Part shown: positions 1 to 8,602 of the stretch, in pieces | How the letters are laid out: every line of letters starts with the position of its first letter | Position numbering within the stretch: the first letter of the stretch is position 1 | Assembly: GCA_012184525.1 (NCBI GenBank) | Contig: WOFQ01000031.1 | Span: 344,082 to 408,081 of the forward strand | From: Xenoacremonium recifei | Taxonomy: Eukaryota > Ascomycota > Sordariomycetes > Hypocreales > Nectriaceae | DNA: 64,000 nt | Direction of reading: 5' to 3' | Position numbers and translations under genes: made by a program | The notes under the pieces: generated by a model | Database searches by the model: none | Told to the model about the DNA's origin: nothing | What the model saw: only the letters and a program-made list of their open reading frames with translations

Positions 1-2
1 TT

Positions 3-524
3 TACAACTTCCCGGGAGCTTGCAGTGGGCTTGATCTCAACTCTGACACTGTCATCTCTCTCTCACAACACCCCAAAATCGTGGGCGTCAAGCTGACTTG
101 CGGAAATACCGGAAAGCTTGCCCGAGTTGTTTCTGCTACAAATGCGAAGGGAAACACCAGCCAGCCATTTAAGACGTTTGGAGGAAGTGTGGACTTTACT
201 CTGCAGACTCTTGTTGTTGGTGGACACGGCATCATCGGAGGCCTCGGAAACATTGCCCCCAGAGCCTGCTCGAGATTGATTGAGCTGTGGGAACAGGGCA
301 AGACTGCAGAGGCAACGAAATTGCAAGAAGTAATTGCCGCCTCCGATTGGACGGCCATTCAAGGTGGCTTTGTGTCAGTGAAAGCAGGTCTGCAAGGCTA
401 CTACGGTTATGGAGGACTGCCACGAAAGCCTTGTGCGCTTCTGGAGGGTGATCTTTTGGCAAAGCAACTGGATGGCTTTGCAGAGCTTGTCAAGGTTGAA
501 CGGGAGCTAGAGAAGCTGTCATAG
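3..524 (+). CDS. DHDPS/KDG-type aldolase, 3' part (5' end outside window)
   Basis: The frame is open from the window edge to the TAG at 522-524, leaving about 173 C-terminal residues. The start reads YNFPG, followed 25 residues later by IVGVKLTCGN, whose lysine is the Schiff-base lysine of the dihydrodipicolinate synthase/N-acetylneuraminate lyase superfamily. GGHGIIGG and NIAPRACS are the usual distal motifs, and the C-terminus has GYYGYGGLPRKP. This looks most like the fungal 2-keto-3-deoxy-sugar-acid aldolases (LGA1/GaaC type), which split a 2-keto-3-deoxy-aldonate into pyruvate and an aldehyde in the cytosol. That substrate is inferred from family and from the aldonate dehydratase 4 kb downstream; other DHDPS-like lyases remain possible. 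No intron is seen in the visible part. The gene lies on the same strand as the SDR, dehydrogenase and dehydratase that follow. Confidence 0.85.
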   Translation, partial: YNFPGACSGLDLNSDTVISLSQHPKIVGVKLTCGNTGKLARVVSATNAKGNTSQPFKTFGGSVDFTLQTLVVGGHGIIGGLGNIAPRACSRLIELWEQGKTAEATKLQEVIAASDWTAIQGGFVSVKAGLQGYYGYGGLPRKPCALLEGDLLAKQLDGFAELVKVERELEKLS

Positions 525-1421
525 ATATATACGACAAGAACACAGAAGTTAGACTCACTTTTTAGCCAATAAGATATAATCCTTGGTCATCTATTGGTCC
601 CTACACAATTGGCTAGAAGGGTGTTTCGATTCCTTCGCGAATAGCCCACTCGTCCTTTCCATCTTAGGATAGATGTACTCGTCCTCTTCTTAATTTATCT
701 TAATGATCTCCCTTCGGGAGGCTGATAGTTGTTGTTTAGTTCTTACCCTAATCAGACCTACTGGTAGAGCTCGGTCCAATTAAAAGTGATCAAGGAAGCT
801 ATAGTGAGATGTTCTTTGGATAGCTTAAGTATTTGTGTAGTTAATATTGCCCATTCTACGAGAGCAGGTTCGAGAACAGGGCTCAGATGATGGACGAATG
901 GAAACTCCACTTTGTTCTTCAGAACTCAATACTCAAATCTCATACGAGTTACTGCGGATTCTTACCGCTACAACCATTTTCCATAACACTAACTGAGCCG
1001 ACGGACTTGTCCCCGAGCATCGGACACTGTCCAAGAGGCTATACGAGACCCCCGCGAAATTCCACTCTAGCGACCCCGCGATCTAGCAGGCAGGCGAGCT
1101 TCGTGAGTATGGGGGTCAGGTCACGCGTGGAATCCCAAACATTAGCATTTTTACCCCAATGCTTCAGCATCATCTCGCGGGAGACGGCCTTGCGTGGGGG
1201 GTAAAACATGGTGTGAAGATGCGGGGGAGGTGGATGCTTGCAAGCGGAGGCGTCTTGGCCGACGACGGAGCCGGCTGTTCTTTCAAGTTCCATTTAGGCT
1301 TGCTGCCCGCGCAAGGGAATGACCCGGGCCAGAACCTAGAAGATTTGGAAGCTAGGAGAAGCGGGAAAGGCTGAAATTGCAACCTCATCTTGCAAATACT
1401 TCCAGCGGACACCCATATACA
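525..1421. other. intergenic, aldolase to SDR
   Basis: About 0.9 kb without a supported gene. The open frames here are short, lack homology I recognise, and overlap on both strands. The stretch before 1422 is GC-richer than the part after the aldolase stop and presumably carries the SDR promoter. I see no clear TATA box. Confidence 0.5.
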
Positions 1422-2266
1422 ATGGCCTCATACATTGAGAAGCTGTTTTCACTGGAAGGCCGATCGGCCGTAGTGACTGGCGGTACTAGGGGGATCGGTC
1501 AGGCAATGGCTCTGGCTCTGGCTCAAGCCGGAGCTGACATCATTCTCATTCAAGTGAGCGATTGCCGAAGCTGGCTGACCTTTCCCACAACTAATGAAAA
1601 CAACAGAGAGACGAGTCAAATCTCGAAACAAAGAACAAGATTGAGGCGCTTGGCAAGAAGGCTTTCCTTTACACCGCCGACTTGGCCAACCAGGAGAGTG
1701 TGGAAGGCCTGTCAAAGCGTATCTTGGGCGACGGTCACGATGTCAGCATCTTGGTGACTTCCGCAGGAATACAGCGACGGCACCCTGCTCACAAGTTCCC
1801 AATGAGCGACTGGGATGAGGTCCTACAAGTGAACTTGAAGACCGTGTGGACATTGTGTCGAGACTTTGGCGCTTACATGCTTACCCGAACTCCCAACCCG
1901 GTCACGGGTCATCGCGGGAGCGTCATCAATGTGGCATCCCTCACCAGTTTCCAGGGTGGCATCACTGTGCCTGCGTATGCCGCAGCAAAAGGCGGCATTG
2001 CCCAACTTACTAAGGCGTTGAGCAACGAATGGGCAAGCCAGGGCGTCAATGTCAACGCCATTGCCCCCGGCTACATTACGACGGATATGAATGAGGCCCT
2101 AATTAACAACCCTGAGCGCGCGGCCAGTATTCTGTCGAGAATCCCAGCTGGCCGATGGGGAACCCCGGCTGATTTCGAGGGTGCCACTGTCTTTCTTGCT
2201 GGTGCAGGCAGCCTGTATGTATCGGGAGAACTTCTCACGGTAGATGGAGGCTGGATGGGCCGATAA
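1422..2266 (+). CDS. KduD-like short-chain dehydrogenase/reductase
   Basis: Two exons (1422-1553 and 1607-2266; intron 1554-1606, GTGAGC...CAACAG, phase 0) give 263 residues. The ATG at 1422 is followed by FSLEGRSAVVTGG. The cofactor loop is TGGTRGIG near residue 20, the catalytic serine lies in NVASLTSFQGG, the YxxxK pair is in PAYAAAKGG, and AIAPGY and the C-terminal VDGGW are present. The FSLEG start, the SFQGGI motif and IPAGRWG all match bacterial KduD (2-dehydro-3-deoxy-D-gluconate 5-dehydrogenase), so the likely substrate is a keto-sugar acid. The usual NNAG motif is changed to TSAG, which may affect the active-site loop. It sits in a same-strand run with an aldolase, a Zn-dehydrogenase and an aldonate dehydratase. 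Exact substrate is inferred. Confidence 0.88.
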
Positions 2267-2493
2267 AACAAAATGTAAAATAATAAGATAGAATTAGATA
2301 TCCGGAGGATGAATAAAGACTGCCTTGTCCAGTTGTGATGTTGATGCCATTCTGTGAACAGGATCTCTTCACCAAATCTCTTGCACAACAGCAGGCCAAA
2401 GATCCGGGAACAAGATCGAGTACTCTTCCATTTCCGAATCGCGGGGAAAGCAAGACTCCCCCAGATTTCTGGGCGAGGGAGGCTGGCGGGTTG

Positions 2494-2596
2494 GTGGGGG
2501 TCAATATGGATCTTGTATCTGGCCTCGTGGCATGCAGACTTATTAACATTGCTGGGTAATTCAGATCCCACGCTTCACCACTGGCCAGCCCCCCAC
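2494..2596. promoter_or_regulatory. CreA-type GTGGGG sites before the Zn-dehydrogenase
   Basis: The 508-nt gap between the SDR stop (2266) and the dehydrogenase start (2775) holds GTGGGG at 2494-2499 and its reverse complement CCCCAC at 2591-2596. Both match the fungal carbon-catabolite repressor consensus SYGGRG. Glucose repression of the cluster would fit sugar-acid catabolism, but six-base sites occur often by chance. Confidence 0.3.
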
Positions 2597-2774
2597 ATTA
2601 AGTAGAAAGATACGTAGTTACAAAGACTTTCACGGCAGCCTTTTCTCAACCAAGTGCATCAGCAAAGAATTCACGTGTATATTCATATGTTAATGTTAAC
2701 TTTGGTGTCAATGCCACTACTACATTCTCTTCGGGTTCCATAAACACCTTCTATCCTGGAACGACGACTACAAC

Positions 2775-4014
2775 ATGACTGTAACTAAAATCAAAGCCTC
2801 TGTGCTTCACGGAATTGAAGATCTTCGCGAGGTACGATAGATTGTTAAAAGCCTCAGAGCGGCTACTCACACGTCGTCCTATAGGAGACCCGTACCATAG
2901 ACCCCCCTGGACCGAACGAACTCCAAGTCTCCGTTCGTGCTACAGGAATCTGCGGATCTGATCAACACTATTACAAGCACTACAGGAATGGCGATATCTT
3001 AGTAAGAGAGCCCATGTCCTTAGGTCATGAGTCCGCAGGTGTAGTTGAGGCTGTCGGACCTGATGTTGTCAACTTCAGACCGGGTGACAAGGTTGCCTTC
3101 GAAGTTGGAGTCTCGTGTGGTAACTGTAAGCTATGCAAGACTGAAAAGTATAACTTGTGCAAAGACATGAAGTTCCGAGGCTCAGCGAAAGCGTTTCCTC
3201 ATTTCCAAGGAACATTGCAAGAAAGGATCAATCACCCCGCCAGCCATTGTCATAAGTAAGATGACTCAAAGCAGTATGAGATGTCGACGAAAGAGGCTAA
3301 TTCATTTCTGCAAGACTTCCAGAGCGTGCTACGCTAGCAGAAGGGGCTCTTCTTGAACCCCTGAGCGTTGCTATTCACGCTGTTAGAAGAGCAGCTCTCC
3401 GCCCTGGCTTGAATACGCTAGTGATTGGAGCCGGTGCAGTCGGTCTTCTAGTTGCGGCTATGCTACGAGTTGAGAAGGCTGCAAATATCACGATTGCGGA
3501 CATTGAGGAGAAGAGAGTTGCTTTTGCTACAGAGAACCGTTTTGCCGATAAGGCGGTGGTTGTCCCCTTGAAGCGTGCTAAGTCAGCGGATATCAAGGAC
3601 AAGCTTGATTTGGCCAAGGAGACTGCTGATTTGCTTATGGGCAACGAAGGCTGCGAGTACGACGTAGTGTTTGAGTGTACAGGTGTCGAATCCTGTGTCC
3701 AGTCGGCGATATACTCAGCGGCTCCCGGTGGAAGGGTGATGCTCATCGGAATGGGTGTTCCCACCCAAACTCTGCCACTTTCTGCTGCTGCTTTGCGAGA
3801 AGTCGATATTGTTGGAGTTTTCCGGTACGCCAATACATACGAGTATGGGATTGAGCTACTAGAGAAGCGCGAAGAGCTTGGCCTTCCCGACATTGCAAAA
3901 ATCATCACGCATACATATTCTGGGTTTGGAAAGGTCCCTGATGCATTTGCTACCGCAGCCAAGCCTATGGACAGCGAGGGGAAGTTGGTGCTAAAAGTGT
4001 TGATAGAAACTTAG
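2775..4014 (+). CDS. sorbitol-dehydrogenase-like zinc alcohol dehydrogenase
   Basis: Three exons (2775-2831, 2885-3255, 3315-4014) with introns GTACGA...ATAG and GTAAGA...CAAG give 375 residues. Catalytic zinc ligands are seen in TGICGSD and GHE. The structural-zinc lobe is CGNCKLCKTEKYNLC with all four cysteines. LLEPLS precedes the Rossmann fold VIGAGAVGL, and the acidic ADIEEKR at the end of the second strand predicts NAD rather than NADP. This is the polyol/sugar medium-chain dehydrogenase family (sorbitol, xylitol or L-arabinitol dehydrogenase), cytosolic. The exact sugar cannot be read from the sequence; the neighbours suggest it feeds or drains an aldonate/uronate pathway. Splice phases keep the frame across all joins. 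Confidence 0.88.
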
Positions 4015-4300
4015 AGAAGGCTCTCAGTTTGAAGCTTATAGATGCATAGAGATGTATAGACAGGTGTATAAAGATATTTAGAGTTGTATGGAACGAAGCT
4101 AGCTTGGAGTTATGATTACTACATAGAAGCCACCTAGACATCCAGATATTCTTGTTCTTTAGTGATTAAGGTCATATGAATCAGATCAAGAATGGAGCTT
4201 TATTTCTCACGAAGCCCATTCTGTAATCTATTTTCCTGCATCGTGGACCAACCATCACGAGTCGTAAACCATTCTCTACCTCCTCGCCCTACCACGGTCA

Positions 4301-4323
4301 CCCCACACTAATCACTCGTGGGG
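4301..4323. promoter_or_regulatory. CreA-type site pair upstream of the aldonate dehydratase
   Basis: The gap 4015-4569 holds CCCCAC at 4301-4306 and GTGGGG at 4318-4323, an inverted pair of SYGGRG-type sites, with further G-runs at about 4334 and 4347. Closely spaced divergent pairs are the arrangement usually reported for functional CreA binding. Nothing else in this gap is recognisable apart from a pyrimidine-rich tract just before the start codon (about 4490-4520), typical of fungal leaders. Confidence 0.35.
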
Positions 4324-4569
4324 GAGTCAAAATGGGGGACAGCATTGGGGGTCACGATAGTGTGTAGTGGAGCCTGAATCAGGTGCTACCCCTCACCGGC
4401 ATCGGCAACCCCACGATGCTTCAGGCACCTTGAGCGTTAAAAAAGGCGGAGAATGCATCCTGCCAAGTCGTCATCGGAAGTCTCGTGTTTTATTTCTTTT
4501 CCCTCTTTTTTTCTCGCTGCAATTGAGTTGAATTTGCTTTTGAGACTCTTGTACCAAAACAACGTGAAA

Positions 4570-5928
4570 ATGGCTAAGATCACATCCGTCAAGTATTACC
4601 GCGTCAAGCCGCGATGGCTGATGGTCAAGGTTACCGATGAGGAAGGCCAATACGGCTGGGGAGAGGCAACTCTGGAGGGGCACGATCTTGCTGTTGAGGG
4701 AACTCTCGAAGAGATGATCCCAAGGCTGATTGGGCTGGATGCGAAGTAAGAGCGAACTTTCATTACATCATGAACCCCCTGAACAACAATTTCACGACCA
4801 CAGACCATCATCTCTGCAACGGTACTGACCCAAAATTAGTGAGATCGAGAACATTTGGCAAACCTTCTGGAGACACGGTTTCTACCGCGGTGGGCCGGTC
4901 TTCATGTCCGCAATGTCCGGTGTAGACATTGCGCTATGGGATCTCAAGGGTTCGTAGCTATTTATTTTTCGTCGAAGACCGCCAGGTCTAACAAAACCAT
5001 TTAGGCAAGCGATTGAAGGTTCCCGTATACGAGCTTCTCGGCGGTAAGGTGCGGAGCAAGGTGCAGGTGTACTGCTGGATTGGTGGTGATCGTCCCTCAG
5101 ACGTCGAGGCTGCTGCGTAAGTATAATGATCTTGGCCTGTCGATCTCTTACAGACAGACACTAATACCACACAGGAAGAAGCGAATTGCGCAAGGCTTGA
5201 AGTGTGTTAAGATGAACGCCACCGAAGACCTGAACTGGATTGACTCTCCATCCGTCCTGGACGCCACGGTCGAGCGCCTTAAGCAGGTCAAGGCTCTCGG
5301 CCTTGACGCCGGTCTCGACTTCCACGGCAGACTACACAAGGGAATGGCCAAGCAACTAGCACGAGCTCTCGAACCGCATCGGCCTCTTTTTATCGAGGAG
5401 CCTCTTCTATGCGAACACCCTGAGGCTATTAAGCAGCTGTCACAACAGACCACGATTCCGATTGCTTTCGGCGAGCGACTGTATACTCGTTGGGACATTA
5501 AGCGCTTCCTCGAAGACGCCAGTGTCGACATCCTCCAGCCAGATATCGCCCACGCTGGTGGCATCTCAGAAACCAAGAAAATTGCCACCATGGCTGAGGC
5601 CTACGATGTGGCCATCGCACCTCATTGCCCGCTTGGACCTGTTGCTTTTGCTGCCAGTGTCCAGGTCGCTCTCTCGTCACCAAACTTTGCTATTTTGGAG
5701 ATGAGTCTGGGCATGCACTACAACACTGAGGCGGGTGACATTGATCTTCTCACTTACTTGAAGAACCCCAGTGTCTTCGATATTAAGGAGGGTTACGTTG
5801 CAGCCCCGACTGGCTACGGTTTGGGCGTTGATATTGACGAGGAGATGGTTATCAAGATTTCCAAGGAGACTGAGCCATGGCAGTGCAAGGTCTTCCATGG
5901 ACCTGATGGAAGCATCCGGGAGTGGTAA
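4570..5928 (+). CDS. D-galactonate dehydratase-like enolase-superfamily enzyme
   Basis: Four exons (4570-4745, 4840-4949, 5005-5116, 5175-5928) give 383 residues, almost exactly the length of bacterial DgoD (382). The N-terminal lid has GWGEATLEG, RHGFYRGGP and DIALWDLKGK. The barrel shows the metal ligands Asp in GLDFHGR, Glu in FIEEP and Glu in FGERLY. The DgoD-type general acid/base histidines are in DFHGR and APHCPLGP, and HAGGISE is present. These are the mandelate-racemase-subgroup signatures of D-galactonate dehydratase, which makes 2-keto-3-deoxy-galactonate. With the upstream aldolase this forms a dehydratase-plus-aldolase pair of the De Ley-Doudoroff kind. The ATG at 4570 was chosen because MAKITSVKYYRV aligns with the family start; upstream in-frame sequence is leader. 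A gluconate or other aldonate substrate is possible. Confidence 0.9.
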
Positions 5929-6110
5929 TGTGGAAATTGTGCGAGAAGAAAATACGAGACAAACCTCGTGAAGCATTGTTTCAAAGCATAAATCGGCTTT
6001 TTGTATTGGGAAAATAAAAGATTGTAGACCTTTAGTTACTAAAACTCAGTTCTCTGTTCTAATACAAGATGATCAGGGCACGTCATAACGGTTCAGTATT
6101 CATGATAGTA

Positions 6111-8210
6111 TTATACAAGATGGTCGAAATTAAAATCAAATGCATTGCCAAAGTTATCGAAGGCTGGTGTGTTCCCTAGGATGCTCATCCATTGGTGATC
6201 AGAGATGTTTGACGAGTCCCAAGCCGAAACTGTGATTGGCAGTATGTCAGGGCCTTGCGAAGACGACACTTTGTACTGATGAGATTTGTTTTGGGCCATC
6301 GTGCTCGACATGGTCACACCTCTCAATTTCTCTGGACCGTCAATTCCTAAGTGCATCATGGGCTCGATTAGGTCATTATGATCGTCGGTATGCTCTTTCT
6401 GTTGCTCAAGATTCAAAGCGCACCATTTGGCAACATTAGACATGGCATAATGGAATACGCTTGGAATCTGAAGTTTCGACTCTCCTGCGGCCAAGCTCAG
6501 CTTTGTCAGAAAGGGTTCGAGAATCTTGGTCGGTGTAAGTTCGAACGAGTAAGTCGAACCGAAGCCCGATTTTCTCCTCAAGGTGGCGTAACATTTGATT
6601 AGAACGACGACGGAGTATGCCACCCGAGTGAATGTGATGACGGGCACAGATTGTAGACAGGCGATGTCCAGCTCCAGAAACGCGCTTAAAATGGCCTTTG
6701 CTGAGTTGATGCAGTCGAAGAGCATATTTTCTGCTTGTAAGGATATTTTGGTTACTGCTGTGTCTTGAATTTGTGGTAGAACTCGTATTGTATATGGAGG
6801 ACGGAAGTCGTCGGGACTATGGTCATGGTAAAGAGCAGGCTCATTGAAAGTTGTGAGAATCATCTGGTAGTGCATCTCCAGTGGTCCTTCATGCTCGTTA
6901 GCTTGATCGGTAGGCCAGCAGAGAGAAGAAGCTGCCCTACCTGACATTATGTGCTTGGGAACTTCATTTCGCCATGAGTGCACTCGCTCTATGGCCGATC
7001 TATGAAGGCATCGAGTGCGAAAGTCGTCAAAGTCAATGACCGCTTGGGACCCTTGATTCAGACCCAAACCTGTCAAACCCTCTTCAGCGATCTTCTGAAG
7101 TTTGACCCACGACGCCAAGCATTCATCTATGGGATGTGGTGACTTTGTAGCATTCACAATCTCAGTATAGCACCGAAGCCAAGGCCCATAAGGGTGAGAA
7201 GGTTGCCTCCGCAATGAGAAAGCGACGCTACTTCTGGTCAGAGTCAAAGGTCTTAAACAAGCAACCCGGGACGATAGAACTTACCCAGAACTTAGAAGAT
7301 AACAAGCGGCAAATGTCCGACAAGGCTCAAGTATTTGAGATGAAGAGTCAAGAAGTCGGCTAGGGTCAGGAAGGTTGTACCTTTCGTCTTTCAACGAGAA
7401 GAGATCCTGCACCATGGTTGATGCCATGTTGGCGAATTGACTGAACTTGAGACTTTGGAACCGCTTCGGGGCGTGGTGCCATGTAGACAGGACCAGAAGC
7501 GCCTGCGCTAGATCAAGAGATTTTTCTCCGTCGAGGACGACTTTCTCCGCTATCATCTTCTCCGAATGTCGGAAGAGTTGCTCGGAGAGCGTTGGCTCAA
7601 CGCTACCCGCAGCAGCTGTGATGGCAGCCTGGAAGAGAGCAGGCCGATGGACTCTGACATCTTGCCAATGAGTTGCTTCTGGAGGGAGAACAACGGGATA
7701 AAGAGGAGCCAAGTTATTGCAAAAGACCCAGTACAAGTGGCTTGCTAGATCTTGGCCTACTAGACCTTTGGTGATTGGGTCGAAAATTCCGCTATCATCA
7801 AGCTGTCTCGGGGGGTCCTCGAGGGAAGACCGCGTGGACGAAGACAGCTGCCAGCTCGGCTCATGATGCACTGGACTATTATCCTGGCTGCTAGGACGAT
7901 CTGAGGGCGATGGTTCCATTGACTTTTTCTTTGCAGCGTCCTGCATAGCTTCAAGCTTGCGCTCTAGATCCCTGATCCGAGTTTCATTGCGCCTCCGAGT
8001 CTTCTTGATAGCAGGAGGAAGAAATACACAGTCTAAAGACAATTTGGTACATCTTCCACATCTTCCAGTATCGGTTTCGTGCCCCGAAGAAGGATAAATG
8101 CACTTGATTTTGCGCCTACGGCAGCCTTCACAAGTGCGGTTCAGTGCAGCGGAGGCGCGGCCGTTTGGCTGCGGAACGGGGACGGATGCATCGGTAGATG
8201 GTGCAGTCAT
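6111..8210 (-). CDS. Zn2Cys6 transcription factor
   Basis: Two exons on the minus strand (8210-7285 and 7233-6111; intron 7284-7234, GTAAGT...ACCAG) give 682 residues. The zinc cluster near residue 27 is CEGCRRRKIKC, then a 13-residue loop, then CGRCTKLSLDC, followed by a basic, coiled-coil-like stretch (RRRNETRIRDLERKLEAMQ) suited to dimerisation. The rest resembles the fungal-specific transcription-factor middle homology region, including CYLLSSG across the splice. It is convergent with the galactonate-dehydratase-like gene (182 nt apart), so it is a candidate regulator of that cluster; this is a positional inference. No cognate regulator name can be assigned. Confidence 0.88.
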
Positions 8211-8291
8211 TGTGAAACTGCCATATCCTGTGGTGAGAAGATTCAGTGCGATTCTGAACTTGAAATGGTTGTTGGGTCCAATTTGCGCGGT

Positions 8292-8312
8292 TCCGCCGAT
8301 CCCGAAGGCGGA
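8292..8312. promoter_or_regulatory. inverted repeat TCCGCC-N9-GGCGGA upstream of a Zn2Cys6 gene
   Basis: In the 392-nt gap 8211-8602, 82 nt upstream of the start at 8210, there is a perfect 6-bp inverted repeat with a 9-nt spacer, containing everted/inverted CGG triplets of the type bound by Zn2Cys6 dimers. A second pair of CGCGG-type arms lies at about 8330-8347. Autoregulation is possible but not shown. Confidence 0.35.
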
Positions 8313-8602
8313 GGACGGATCGCGGAGGCTTATTCTGATCCGCGCGGAGACTTAACCCGGGGCAGTTCTTGCCGCAGCTTGCATCATCGCTCATATGACT
8401 TCGCTATTTGTCGGCGGTCCGACGTCTGCTCATATTTTCTCTGCCATAGCAGCTGATTTTGCTCACGTCAAGATGCCGGTTAGCCAGTTGTCACAGTACA
8501 TCCTCTACTATCCAAAGGTCCATAACCGAAGTCTATAGATAATTTGTCTTTTGAGTGGTAGATCGACGTATTTATTGAAGGTCTTGCAGCCTAATAGCTG
8601 CT

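Noticed and set aside
887..1412. Open frames of 70-105 codons on both strands between aldolase and SDR
   Set aside because: They overlap one another, have no recognisable motifs and lie in a promoter region.
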